Shown here: positions 1-9,771 of the stretch, one piece after another
Layout of the letters: each line of letters opens with the position of its first letter
Position numbering within the stretch: position 1 is the first letter of the stretch
Source of the DNA: Streptomyces lomondensis
GTDB taxonomy: Bacteria; Actinomycetota; Actinomycetes; Streptomycetales; Streptomycetaceae
NCBI RefSeq assembly: GCF_014651035.1
Contig: NZ_BMWC01000019.1
Location: forward strand, 1-64,000
Reading direction: 5' to 3'
DNA: 64,000 nt
Made by a program: the position numbers and the translations under genes
The notes under the pieces: model-generated
Database searches by the model: none
Told to the model about the DNA's origin: nothing
The model's input: the letters and a program-made list of their open reading frames with translations, nothing else

Positions 1-1346
<1,346 letters not shown>

Positions 1347-1374
1347 GCATGCGCCGACGAAAGGAGGCGTGACC

Positions 1375-2754
1375 ATGCCGAAGACCGCATCCCTCCGCCC
1401 GAGCCTCACGCGCCTGGCCGAGCCCATGGAGTCGCTCGGCGGGCTGCTGCGCGACTGGCTGCCGCGGCAGCGCTGGTTCGCGGGCAAGGACCGGCCCGTC
1501 ACTGAGCTCGGCCTGCTGTCGATGACCGAGCTGTTCCCGGGCTGTCTGCACCTGCTGGTCCACGCCGGTCACGCCGGTCACGCCGGTCACACGGGCGTGC
1601 CCTCCCCCGGTGGGGCGCTCCCTGCCGGGGACTGCTACCAGCTGCTGCTCGGCGTGCGTGAGCATCCGGCGCCGCGCCTCGGGCGGGCGCTCATCGGGCA
1701 GGTGCAGGACGGACCGCTGGCCGGTCTGACGGTGTACGACGCGCTGCACGACCCCCGTTCGGCGCAGCTCCTGCTGGACCGGCTGCGGCACCCCGGCACC
1801 GCGGGCCCGCTGCGCTTCGACTGCGACGCGGACCAGCAGGTACCCGCCGGACTGGTGCCTCGTCTGCTGGACGTGGAGCAGTCCAACTCCTCGCTGGTCT
1901 ACGGCGACGAGTACATCCTGAAGGTCTTCCGGCGCATCCAGCCGGGCGTCAACCCCGACCTGGAGGTGCCGGGGGCACTGGCCCGCCAGGGCTGCCACCG
2001 CGTCCCGGCGCCCGTGGCCTGGTTCCAGACGAAGCATCCGTTCCAGGCCACCCTCGGCGTGCTCCAGCCGTATCTGCGGGACGCCTCCGACGGCTGGACG
2101 CTGGCGCTGCACGCGCTGGCCGCCGGCGACGACTTCACGGCCCAGGCGCGGGCGCTGGGCGCGGCCACGGCGGAGGTGCACCTCGCGCTGGCCTCGGCCT
2201 TCCCGGTCGGCGAGCCCGGGGAGAACGGGCGGACGGCCACCGCGATGAACGAGCGCCTGACCGCCGCCGCGCACTGCGTGCCCGCGCTGAAGCCGCTCGT
2301 GCCGGGCCTGCGGGCCGCGTTCGCCGCCCTGACCACCTGCGACGTCGGGCCGCCCGCCCAGCGCATCCACGGCGACCTGCACCTGGGCCAGGTGCTGCGG
2401 GCCGGGCGCGAGTGGTTCGTCATCGACTTCGAGGGCGAGCCGTCCAGGCCGCTCTCCGAACGGCGCAGCGCCCACTCCCCCGTGCGGGACATCGCCGGGA
2501 TGCTGCGCTCCTTCGACTACGCCGCCCGGCAGCGCCGCCCCTGGCGCCCGCAGTGGGCCCGCCGCTGCCGCGAGGCCTACTGCGCGGGCTACGCCGGCCG
2601 CGCCGGCTGGGACCCCCGCAAGAAACACGGACTGCTCCGCGCCTACGAGACGGACAGGGCCGTGTACGAGGTGCTGTACGAGGCACGGCACCGCCCCGAC
2701 TGGCTGCCTGTACCGATGGCGGCGATCGAGCGCCTCGCCGTGAGAGGAGACTGA
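1375..2754 (+). CDS. mak: Maltokinase (Pep2/Mak type)
   Basis: Phosphorylates maltose to maltose 1-phosphate with ATP, the donor used by GlgE. The 459-residue protein has the APH-like kinase core: RIHGDLHLGQVLR (catalytic loop) and WFVIDFEGEP (metal-binding Asp) near bases 2360-2440, and the family N-terminal motif LPRQRWFAGKD. The ATG at 1375 is preferred because AAGGAGG (1361-1367) lies 7 bases upstream; a GTG at 1369 is too close to it. Three exact 9-bp repeats (cacgccggt, 1561-1587) encode a His-Ala-Gly run in a variable N-terminal loop, probably a lineage-specific expansion. glgB starts 3 bases after the stop, so the two are very likely co-translated. Confidence 0.93.
   Translation: MPKTASLRPSLTRLAEPMESLGGLLRDWLPRQRWFAGKDRPVTELGLLSMTELFPGCLHLLVHAGHAGHAGHTGVPSPGGALPAGDCYQLLLGVREHPAPRLGRALIGQVQDGPLAGLTVYDALHDPRSAQLLLDRLRHPGTAGPLRFDCDADQQVPAGLVPRLLDVEQSNSSLVYGDEYILKVFRRIQPGVNPDLEVPGALARQGCHRVPAPVAWFQTKHPFQATLGVLQPYLRDASDGWTLALHALAAGDDFTAQARALGAATAEVHLALASAFPVGEPGENGRTATAMNERLTAAAHCVPALKPLVPGLRAAFAALTTCDVGPPAQRIHGDLHLGQVLRAGREWFVIDFEGEPSRPLSERRSAHSPVRDIAGMLRSFDYAARQRRPWRPQWARRCREAYCAGYAGRAGWDPRKKHGLLRAYETDRAVYEVLYEARHRPDWLPVPMAAIERLAVRGD
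1561..1590 (+). repeat. 9-bp in-frame microrepeat in mak
   Basis: Three exact tandem copies of cacgccggt followed by cac, encoding HAGHAGHAGH within the maltokinase. The unit is a multiple of three, so copy-number slippage would keep the frame. Confidence 0.85.
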
Positions 2755-2757
2755 GCC

Positions 2758-4965
2758 GTGGCCCTGCGCGACACCTCAATCCCGGAGCCGTCCGGCCCGG
2801 TCCCGAGCCCGACCGCGCCCGCCCTGAGCCCGGAGGACCGGGGGCGCCTGCTGGCGGGCGCCCACCACGATCCGCACGCGCTGCTGGGCGCCCACCCGGT
2901 CCCGGGCGGGATCGTGTTCCGGGCGCTGCGCCCCTTCGCCCGCTCCGTGAGCGTCGTGATCGGCGGGAAGCGCACCGCCCTCGCCTCGGAGGGCGACGGC
3001 CTCTTCTCCGGCGTGCTGCCCCTGGACGCGATCCCCGCGTACACGCTGCACGTGGCGTACGACGGCAGCGAGCAGGAGGTGCACGACCCGTACCGCTTCC
3101 TGCCCGCGCTCGGCGAGCTCGATCTGCACCTGATCCGCGAGGGCCGGCACGAGCAGCTGTGGCAGGCGCTCGGCGCGGAGCCCATGACCCACGAGGGCGT
3201 GGCGGGCACCCGGTTCACGGTGTGGGCGCCGAACGCGCAGGGCGTGCGGGTCGCCACGGACTTCACCTACTGGGACGGGACGCAGTTCCCCATGCGGTCC
3301 CTGGGCGCGTCCGGCGTGTGGGAGCTGTTCCTTCCGGGCGTCGGCGAGGGCACCGCGTACAAGTTCGAGATCCACTCCCGGTACGGCCACCGCTTCCTCA
3401 AGGCGGACCCGATGGCCCGCCGCTGCGAGGAGCCGCCCAACACGGCGTCGGTCGTGACGGCCTCGCACTACGAGTGGGGCGACGCCGAGTGGATGGCGCA
3501 CCGCGCCGACACCCCGGTGCACGAGGCGCCGTTCTCGGTGTACGAGGTGCACCTGCCGTCCTGGCGCCCGGGGCTGACCTACCGGCAGCTCGCCGAGGAA
3601 CTCCCGAAGTACGTCAAGGACCTGGGCTTCACGCACGTCGAGCTGATGCCGGTCGCCGAGCACCCCTTCCACGGCTCCTGGGGCTACCAGGTCACCGGGT
3701 TCTACGCGCCGACCGCGCGGCTGGGCTCCCCGGACGACTTCCGGTACTTCGTCGACGCCTGCCACCGGGCCGGCATCGGCGTGATCATGGACTGGGTGCC
3801 GGCGCACTTCCCGAAGGACGACTGGGCGCTGGCCCGGTTCGACGGGGACCCGCTGTACGAGCCCGGGAACGCGCAGCGCGCCGAGCACCCGGACTGGGGC
3901 ACCTACGAGTTCGACTTCGCCCGCACCGAGGTGCGCAACTTCCTCGTGGCGAACGCCGTGTACTGGTGCGAGGAGTTCCACATCGACGGGCTGCGCGTGG
4001 ACGCGGTCGCCTCGATGCTCTACCTGGACTACTCGCGCGAGGACGGCCAGTGGGAGCCCAACGCGTACGGCGGCCGGGAGGACCTGGCGGCCATGGCGTT
4101 CCTCCAGGAGATGAACGCGACCGTGTACCGGCGGGCGCCCGGCGTCGTCACCATCGCCGAGGAGTCCACCGCCTGGGGCGGGGTGACCCGGCCCACCGAC
4201 ACCGGCGGGCTCGGCTTCGGGCTGAAGTGGAACATGGGCTGGATGCACGACTCGCTGGAGTACATCGCCCACGAGCCGGTGCACCGCAAGTACCACCACC
4301 ACGAGATGACGTTCTCGATGGTGTACGCCTACAGCGAGAACTACGTGCTGCCGATCTCCCACGACGAGGTCGTGCACGGCAAGCAGGCGCTGGTGTCGAA
4401 GATGCCCGGCGACTGGTGGCAGCGGCGCGCGACCGTCCGCGCCTACCTCGGCTTCATGTGGGGCCACCCGGGCAAGCAGCTGCTGTACATGGGGCAGGAG
4501 TTCGCGCAGGGAGCCGAGTGGTCGGTGGAGCACGGGCCGGAGTGGTGGCTGCTCGACGACGGCTACCACTCGGCGGGCGACCACCGGGGCGTGCGCGACC
4601 TGGTCCGCGACCTGAACGCGGTGTACCGGGCGACGCCCGCGCTGTGGCAGTGCGACACCCGGCCGGAGGGCTTCCGGTGGGTGGCGGTGGACTCGGCCGA
4701 CGACAACGTCTTCGCGTTCCTGAGGTACGACGCCGAGGGCAGGCCGCTGCTGGCGGTGTCGAACTTCTCCCCCGTCGTCCGGCACGACTACGGCCTCTGG
4801 GTGCCGGGGGACGTGGCCGCTTGGCAGGAGACCCTCAACACCGACGACCCACGCTACGGCGGCAGCGGCGTGACCAACACAGATCCGGTCAAACCGGAGG
4901 ACGGCTGTGTCCGGATCACGCTGCCTCCCCTGGCCACCGTCTGGCTGACGCCGTTCGCTCCGTGA
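2758..4965 (+). CDS. glgB: 1,4-alpha-glucan branching enzyme
   Basis: Introduces alpha-1,6 branches into cytosolic alpha-glucan or glycogen. The 735-residue protein has an N-terminal extension, CBM48-type domains (roughly residues 25-230) and a GH13 barrel. Catalytic residues are visible: Asp415 in GLRVDAVAS, Glu468 in VTIAEESTAWG and Asp536 in PISHDEVVHGK. YMGQEFAQGAEW and a C-terminal beta domain follow. The GTG start is 3 bases after the mak stop, with GAGAGGAGA upstream. Together with TreS and Mak it forms the end of a GlgE-pathway operon. Length is normal for GlgB. Confidence 0.96.
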   Translation: MALRDTSIPEPSGPVPSPTAPALSPEDRGRLLAGAHHDPHALLGAHPVPGGIVFRALRPFARSVSVVIGGKRTALASEGDGLFSGVLPLDAIPAYTLHVAYDGSEQEVHDPYRFLPALGELDLHLIREGRHEQLWQALGAEPMTHEGVAGTRFTVWAPNAQGVRVATDFTYWDGTQFPMRSLGASGVWELFLPGVGEGTAYKFEIHSRYGHRFLKADPMARRCEEPPNTASVVTASHYEWGDAEWMAHRADTPVHEAPFSVYEVHLPSWRPGLTYRQLAEELPKYVKDLGFTHVELMPVAEHPFHGSWGYQVTGFYAPTARLGSPDDFRYFVDACHRAGIGVIMDWVPAHFPKDDWALARFDGDPLYEPGNAQRAEHPDWGTYEFDFARTEVRNFLVANAVYWCEEFHIDGLRVDAVASMLYLDYSREDGQWEPNAYGGREDLAAMAFLQEMNATVYRRAPGVVTIAEESTAWGGVTRPTDTGGLGFGLKWNMGWMHDSLEYIAHEPVHRKYHHHEMTFSMVYAYSENYVLPISHDEVVHGKQALVSKMPGDWWQRRATVRAYLGFMWGHPGKQLLYMGQEFAQGAEWSVEHGPEWWLLDDGYHSAGDHRGVRDLVRDLNAVYRATPALWQCDTRPEGFRWVAVDSADDNVFAFLRYDAEGRPLLAVSNFSPVVRHDYGLWVPGDVAAWQETLNTDDPRYGGSGVTNTDPVKPEDGCVRITLPPLATVWLTPFAP

Positions 4966-5075
4966 AGTCCTGCCGCCCCACCAGGTGTCCGAACCGCCTG
5001 TGAGGGGCACTGGGGGTCTACCACCGGGACAACCCGGTGGCAGACGCGGCAGGGCACAGAAGGGCGGACATCAGG

Positions 5076-6164
5076 GTGCGCACCGTCGGAGTGGAGGAGG
5101 AACTCCTCCTGGTCGATCCCGAGACCGGGGACCCGCGGGCACTGTCCGCAGCGGTGCTCGCCCGGGCCGCGCAGGACGACGCGGATCAGGACGTTTTCGA
5201 GAAGGAACTCCACGAGCAGATGCTGGAGTTCGCCACTCATCCGCAGTCGTCCATGGAGGCCCTGCGCGCGGAGATCGTCCGCTGCCGCAAGGAGGCCGCC
5301 CGGCACGCCGGGGAGATCGGCTGCACGGTCGCGGCGCTCGCCACCTCCCCGCTGCCGGTCAGCCCCGCCGTCGGCGTCAACCGGCGCTACCAGTGGATGG
5401 CGGAGCAGTACGGCATCGCCACCCGGGAGCAGCTCGTCCTGGGCTGCCATGTGCATGTGGCGGTCGAGTCCGACGAGGAGGGCGTCGCGGTCGTCGACCG
5501 GCTGCGGCCCTGGCTCCAGGTGCTGAAGGCGCTCAGCGCCAACTCGCCGTTCTGGCAGGGCAAGGACTCCGGGTACAGCAGCTACCGCAGCCGGGTGTGG
5601 CTGCGCTGGCCGTCGGCCGGCCCGACCGAGATCTTCGGCTCGGCCGAGCGGTACCACCGCCTGATCGCGGACATGGTGGCCACCGGGGTCCTCCTCGACG
5701 ACGCGATGATCTACTTCGACGCGAGGCTGTCCCAGCGGTACCCGACGGTGGAGATCCGGGTCTCGGACGTCTGCCTGCACGCGGGCACGGCCGTGCTGGT
5801 CGCCACCCTGGCCCGCGGGCTGGTCGAGACCGCGGCACGCGAGTGGCGGGCCGGCCGGGAGCCGCTCGACCACAGCGTCAGCCTGCTGCAGCTGGCCGAC
5901 TGGCAGGCCGCCCGGTCCGGCCTCGCGGGCGAGCTGCTGCACCCCGTGACCATGCGGCGCATGCCCGCCGAAGCCGTCGTGCGAGCCCTGCTGGACCACG
6001 TCGAGGAGGCCCTCGCGGACACCGGTGACCTCGAACGGGCCCGGGCCGCCTGCGCGGAGCTGCTGCGGGACGGCAACGGCGCGCAGGTGCAGCGCGAGCT
6101 GTTCGAGCGCACGGGGAGCCTGCGGGACGTCGTCACGGAGTGCGTCCGCCACACGCAGGCGTGA
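5076..6164 (+). CDS. Carboxylate-amine ligase, YbdK (glutamate-cysteine ligase type 2) family
   Basis: Member of the GCS2/YbdK family, ATP-dependent ligases resembling gamma-glutamylcysteine synthetase; the true substrate is unknown. The family start motif RTVGVEEELLLVDP is at the very N-terminus, followed by ATHPQSSMEALR, GCHVHVAVE and EIRVSDVC. The GTG at 5076 gives 362 residues and places the motif at the start, as in homologues; an upstream in-frame GTG at 5037 would add 13 residues without a better ribosome binding site. It lies 110 bases after glgB on the same strand, so it may read through from the glucan operon, but no functional link is evident. Confidence 0.88.
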   Translation: MRTVGVEEELLLVDPETGDPRALSAAVLARAAQDDADQDVFEKELHEQMLEFATHPQSSMEALRAEIVRCRKEAARHAGEIGCTVAALATSPLPVSPAVGVNRRYQWMAEQYGIATREQLVLGCHVHVAVESDEEGVAVVDRLRPWLQVLKALSANSPFWQGKDSGYSSYRSRVWLRWPSAGPTEIFGSAERYHRLIADMVATGVLLDDAMIYFDARLSQRYPTVEIRVSDVCLHAGTAVLVATLARGLVETAAREWRAGREPLDHSVSLLQLADWQAARSGLAGELLHPVTMRRMPAEAVVRALLDHVEEALADTGDLERARAACAELLRDGNGAQVQRELFERTGSLRDVVTECVRHTQA

Positions 6165-6191
6165 GGCGTCCCGGTCTTTCCGGGCGCGGGT

Positions 6192-6425
6192 TCAGAGGAT
6201 CAGGACGAGGGCGTAGGCCAGGAAGAACGCCGCGATCAGCACCACGAGGACGATGATCAGCGCCAGCGGTCCCTTGGCCCAGCCCTTGGGCGGGTTGTGC
6301 GTCTCCCGGGGCCCTGCCTCGGGCAGGCTGCTCTCCGCGGGCGGGGTCTCGCCCGGCGGTACGCCGCCGCCCGGCTCCAGGCCGGGGGTGCGCTCTGGAT
6401 CGGGATCGGGATTGATGTGGCTCAT
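6192..6425 (-). CDS. DUF6480 small membrane protein
   Basis: A 77-residue protein with a proline-rich, acidic N-terminus (MSHINPDPDPERTPGLEPGG), a conserved NPPKGWAKGP stretch and one C-terminal transmembrane helix (ALIIVLVVLIAAFFLAYAL). This is the layout of Streptomyces DUF6480 proteins, whose function is unknown. The ATG at 6425 is chosen because the motif starts there and GGGGGA lies upstream. It converges with the carboxylate-amine ligase gene. A SigB-type promoter match lies about 110 bases upstream (6534-6557, minus strand), which would make it a stress-induced gene. Confidence 0.82.
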   Translation of the reverse strand: MSHINPDPDPERTPGLEPGGGVPPGETPPAESSLPEAGPRETHNPPKGWAKGPLALIIVLVVLIAAFFLAYALVLIL

Positions 6426-6533
6426 GCCGACCGGGTCCCCCGATCGCGGCCGGATCATCAGGGGGTCCCACTTCCGTATTTCCCGACCCGGAGGGTCCGG
6501 TCTCGACTAGATTCGAGCACCGCGCCGATGACG

Positions 6534-6557
6534 GTACCCGTCGGCAATGTCACACCC
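6534..6557 (-). promoter_or_regulatory. Candidate SigB-type promoter for the DUF6480 gene
   Basis: Read on the minus strand this is GGGT, 14 bases, GGGTAC, which fits the Streptomyces SigB consensus GNNT-N14-16-GGGTAC/T. Transcription would start about 100 bases before the DUF6480 start codon. The -10 lies inside a short palindrome (gacggtacccgtc), so chance is possible. Confidence 0.4.
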
Positions 6558-6578
6558 CGTACACGTCAGGAGCAGTGC

Positions 6579-8477
6579 ATGCGCGACCTCGCCCTCGCTC
6601 CGCCGGCCGTCTCGCCCCTGACCGGCGGGCTCGCCGACAGCGTCTTCGAGAGGGCGGACCGCGAGCCCACCCGGCCGGTGCTCGCCCGCCGCAGCGACCC
6701 CGCCTCCGCGGTCTGGGAGGAGGTGACGGCGATCGAGCTGCGCGACGAGGTGGTGGACGTGGCCAAGGGCCTGATCGCGTGCGGGTTACGGCCGGGCCAC
6801 CGCGTGGCCATCATGGCGCGCACCCGGTACGAGTGGACGGTGCTGTGCTACGCGCTGTGGGCCGTGGGGGCGGAGGTCGTGCCGGTCTACCCGACGTCGT
6901 CGCGGGACCAGGTGGAGTGGATCCTGCGGGACTCCGGGTGTGTGGCCGTGGTGGTCGAGGACGAGCAGGGCGTGATGACCGTCGGCTCGGTGTGCGCGTC
7001 GCTGCCGCTGCTGCGCCACGTCTGGCAGCTGGACGCGGGCGCGCTGGAGGAGCTGACGGGGCGCGGGGAGTTCATCCCGCTCGCCACGGTCGACTCGATG
7101 CGCCGCCTCGTGCTGCCGGACTCCACGGCCGTCATCGCCTACACGTCCGGCACGTCGGGTCACGCCATGGGGTGCGCTCTGAGCCACCGCAGCCTGGCCG
7201 CCCCCTGCGACACGCTGCTGGCCGGCTGGGGGCACACGGTGGCCCCGCGCGGGGAGCAGGGCTCGGTGCTCGCGTTCCTGCCGTTCTCCCATGTGTACGG
7301 ACTGATGATCCAGGGCCTGTGCGTGCGCGGTGGCCTGCTCATGGGGCACCAGGCCGAACTGAGCGCCGAGGCGCTGTCGTCGGCGCTGCGCTCCTTCCGG
7401 CCCACCTACCTGTACGCGGTCCCGTCGATCCTGGAGAAGATCTACAAGAACTTCCTGCGCACGGCCCAGCAGGGCGGTCACGGCGGGCTGTTCGAGCGGG
7501 CCGCCGAGACGGCACGGGACTTCGCCGCGGCCCTGGAGCGCCAGCGGCTGGGCCGGGGCCGAGGGCCGGGCTTCGACCTGCGGCTCCAGCACGCCCTGTA
7601 CGAGCGCACGGTGTACCGCCGGCTGCGGGCCGCGCTGGGCGGCCGGGTGCGGCGGGCGACCTCGGGCGGCTCCCCCCTCAGCCGCGACCTGTCCCTCTTC
7701 TACGAGGGCATCGGCATCTACGTGCACGACGGGTACGGCCTGACGGAGACCGCCGGCGGTGTGACGATGCAGCCGCTGGGCCGGGAGAAGTCCGGGACCG
7801 TCGGGCAGCCGCTGCCGGGCACCGAGATCCGGGTGGCCGAGGACGGGGAGATCCTGGTGCGCGGCCCGTCGGTGTTCCAGGGGTACGTGGGCGACGAGGC
7901 GGCCACCCGGGCCGCGCTGCGCGGGGGCTGGCTGGCGACCGGGGACCTCGGGCAGCTGGACTCGGAGGGCTATCTGACGATCACCGGCCGCAAGAAGGAC
8001 ATCATCATCACCAGCGGCGGCAAGAGCGTCGCCCCGCTGGCGCTGGAGCAGCGGCTGCGGATGCACCCGCTCATCCACCAGGTGGTGGTCGTGGGCGACA
8101 ACCGGCCCTGCGTCGGCGCCCTGATCACGCTGGACCCGGAGTTCCTGGCGCACTGGCGGGCGGCGCTGGCGCTCCAGGGCGAGATGCGGGAGGCGCGGGA
8201 GGAGAACGCGCTGCGGGAGGAGGTCGCGCGGGCCGTGGCCGCGGCCAACAGCGCGGTGTCGCGGTCGGAGTCGATCCGGGTGTTCCGGGTGCTGCCGGAG
8301 CCGTTCGACGTGACCAACGGGCTTCTGACACCCTCGATGAAGCTGCGCCGGGACGAGATCGTGCGGCGCTACGCGTCGGAGATCGACGCGATGTACCGGT
8401 CACGCCGGCGTCCCGGTCGCCCGAGCACGGTGGACGAACCATCGAACTGGGACGATTCGGACAGCGTGTTCCGCTGA
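6579..8477 (+). CDS. Long-chain acyl-CoA synthetase-like (FadD15/AMP-binding) protein with altered P-loop and a TTA codon
   Basis: An AMP-forming synthetase of the FadD15 type, expected to adenylate a fatty acid and transfer it to CoA. The ATG at 6579 follows AGGAG at 6568-6572 and gives 632 residues. Adenylation motifs are visible: YGLTETAGG, WLATGDLGQLD and the C-terminal TGRKKDIIITSGGKSV with its lysine. The P-loop, normally YTSGTTGxPKG, reads YTSGTSGHAMG (residues 188-198), so the conserved lysine position is Met197 and the proline is Ala. Residue 70 is encoded by TTA (6786-6788), the only TTA codon noticed in any gene here, predicting dependence on the bldA tRNA. Activity may therefore be weak or specialised. 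Confidence 0.87.
   Translation: MRDLALAPPAVSPLTGGLADSVFERADREPTRPVLARRSDPASAVWEEVTAIELRDEVVDVAKGLIACGLRPGHRVAIMARTRYEWTVLCYALWAVGAEVVPVYPTSSRDQVEWILRDSGCVAVVVEDEQGVMTVGSVCASLPLLRHVWQLDAGALEELTGRGEFIPLATVDSMRRLVLPDSTAVIAYTSGTSGHAMGCALSHRSLAAPCDTLLAGWGHTVAPRGEQGSVLAFLPFSHVYGLMIQGLCVRGGLLMGHQAELSAEALSSALRSFRPTYLYAVPSILEKIYKNFLRTAQQGGHGGLFERAAETARDFAAALERQRLGRGRGPGFDLRLQHALYERTVYRRLRAALGGRVRRATSGGSPLSRDLSLFYEGIGIYVHDGYGLTETAGGVTMQPLGREKSGTVGQPLPGTEIRVAEDGEILVRGPSVFQGYVGDEAATRAALRGGWLATGDLGQLDSEGYLTITGRKKDIIITSGGKSVAPLALEQRLRMHPLIHQVVVVGDNRPCVGALITLDPEFLAHWRAALALQGEMREAREENALREEVARAVAAANSAVSRSESIRVFRVLPEPFDVTNGLLTPSMKLRRDEIVRRYASEIDAMYRSRRRPGRPSTVDEPSNWDDSDSVFR
6786..6788 (+). promoter_or_regulatory. 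Rare TTA leucine codon (bldA control point)
   Basis: In-frame TTA in the acyl-CoA synthetase-like gene (context tgc ggg tta cgg). In Streptomyces TTA codons are read by the bldA tRNA and usually restrict translation to later growth stages. No other in-frame TTA was found in the called genes of this window by eye. Confidence 0.85.
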
Positions 8478-8593
8478 GCACCCGGCCGGACGCGTAGGCC
8501 TCGCCCCCTCGGGAACACGCAACAGTGGCGACGCAAGAGAAAGGACGACAGCCCTGACGACAGCCCTTGCTGACGCCGGGCCGGAAAGGCGAT

Positions 8594-9028
8594 ATGTCAA
8601 CCGAGCCGCGTGGGGATGACGCACTGACCTCCGAGGAGATCCCGAGCCGCACGAACAGCTTCGTGGGCGAGCCGCACGATGTGACGGGTGCGCGGCTTGC
8701 CGCGGAGGAGTTCCTGCGTGACCTGGCACGCTCCTCCCCGCCCGCTGCCCCCGAATACTGGGACGACATCCTGCTGGTGGTGACGGAACTGGCCGCCAAC
8801 GCGGTCCAGTACGCCCCAGGACCGTTCGCCCTGCGGATGCGCCGGACCTTCGACGGGGTGCACGTGGTCCTGCACGACACCAGCACCACGGAGCCCGCCC
8901 CGCGCCCCTTCGACCCGCGCAGCGGTGGCGGCGGCATCGGCTGGCACCTGATCCACACCCTGTGCGACCAGGTCAGCGTGGTGACCGACGACCGGGGCAA
9001 GGACGTGCACGTGTTCCTGCCCTGGTGA
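8594..9028 (+). CDS. RsbW-like ATP-binding regulator (HATPase_c)
   Basis: A 144-residue protein with the GHKL ATPase fold of anti-sigma factor kinases: N-box in LLVVTELAANAVQYAP, then HDTSTTEPAPRPF and a glycine-rich G box in SGGGGIGWHLIHTLCDQ. Such proteins either bind a sigma factor or phosphorylate a STAS antagonist. ATG 8594 is chosen because GAAAGG lies 6 bases upstream; a TTG/CTG start further upstream adds only a weak leader. It stands alone on the plus strand and ends at a hairpin shared with the convergent PRC-barrel gene. The RsbV/RsbRST genes are under 2 kb downstream, so it may take part in the same network. Confidence 0.85.
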   Translation: MSTEPRGDDALTSEEIPSRTNSFVGEPHDVTGARLAAEEFLRDLARSSPPAAPEYWDDILLVVTELAANAVQYAPGPFALRMRRTFDGVHVVLHDTSTTEPAPRPFDPRSGGGGIGWHLIHTLCDQVSVVTDDRGKDVHVFLPW

Positions 9029-9036
9029 GCCGGGAG

Positions 9037-9063
9037 CGTCACGGGCGCGGCGCGCCCGTGACG
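9037..9063. terminator. Hairpin between convergent genes
   Basis: CGTCACGGGCG (9037-9047) is exactly complementary to CGCCCGTGACG (9053-9063) with a 5-base loop. It sits between the plus-strand ATPase gene (ends 9028) and the minus-strand PRC-barrel gene (ends 9067), so it can stop transcription from both sides. There is no clear T-run, which is common in Streptomyces. Confidence 0.7.
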
Positions 9064-9066
9064 GCT

Positions 9067-9438
9067 TCAGACCGAGGTCGCCGCGCGCGGCGGCAGCCGG
9101 TGGTAGTAGTCGCCCACGGCTGTCAGGTACTCCCGGTCCCTGGTCTCGCTGTCGGTCTGGAAACGGGGCGCCGCCTTGGCGTCTCCCCTGGTGCAGGCCA
9201 GTGTGATCTTCCGGGCCTGCGTGTCTATGCCGGTGACGACCCCGGCCGGCACCAGGACACTGCGGCCGAACACCCAGACACCGGTGTCGACGACCAGGTG
9301 CCGCATGGCGTGCGGGGCGGCCTCGCGGTCCACGTGCCCGATCGTGCCGTCGGTCGCGGCGACGGTGAACCCGGTCAGGTCCTGCCCCTCGGTGTGACCG
9401 CTGTCCGGCGCGTACGACCAGATTCTGTCGATGGCCAC
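9067..9438 (-). CDS. PRC-barrel domain protein
   Basis: A 123-residue soluble protein with a PRC-barrel-like pattern: LTGFTVAATDGTIGHVDREA, MRHLVVDTGVWVFGRSVLVPAGVV and a C-terminal basic/acidic tail ending in DYYHRLPPRAATSV. PRC-barrels are small beta-barrels used in ribosome maturation, photosynthetic reaction centres and general stress proteins; this subfamily is unassigned. The GTG at 9438 is preferred because GGGAGGA precedes it by about 10 bases and homologues begin near AIDRIWSYAPDSG. It is divergent from the STAS gene at 9772 and convergent with the ATPase gene. Confidence 0.78.
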   Translation of the reverse strand: MAIDRIWSYAPDSGHTEGQDLTGFTVAATDGTIGHVDREAAPHAMRHLVVDTGVWVFGRSVLVPAGVVTGIDTQARKITLACTRGDAKAAPRFQTDSETRDREYLTAVGDYYHRLPPRAATSV

Positions 9439-9771
9439 GCTGTCCCATCCTCCCTGGCGATGTGCGGATCGAGCCCCGGCGGACGGCTCCCGCCCGCCTG
9501 CTCCACAGCAGCAATTACCCTCCTGCCGCAAGCGCATTCGGCGTACACGCCTGCCACCGCGCCAGGCGGCGGTCCTCGGCGATGTTCACATCCGGGGGCA
9601 TGGAGGGCGGTTTCCGGGGTAATCGCGGGGGCGCGGTGAAAACGGAGCCCGGCAGCGAAGGGAGGCACATGAGAAACGGCACTCGAGCCCGCGACACGAC
9701 CGGCATCGCCCCGCACCGCGGTCACCCCCGGAGGTGACCAGCCCAGGCCGTAGCACTTGTTGGAGGTACCC
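9439..9771. other. Divergent intergenic region (333 bp) before the STAS gene
   Basis: No convincing gene. On the plus strand GCAT (9598-9601), 15 bases and GGGTAA (9617-9622) resemble a SigB-type promoter with a mismatch in the last -10 base, which would give a leader of about 145 bases for the STAS gene. TTGGAGG at 9760-9766 is the ribosome binding site of that gene. Short open frames here have no family features. Confidence 0.45.
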
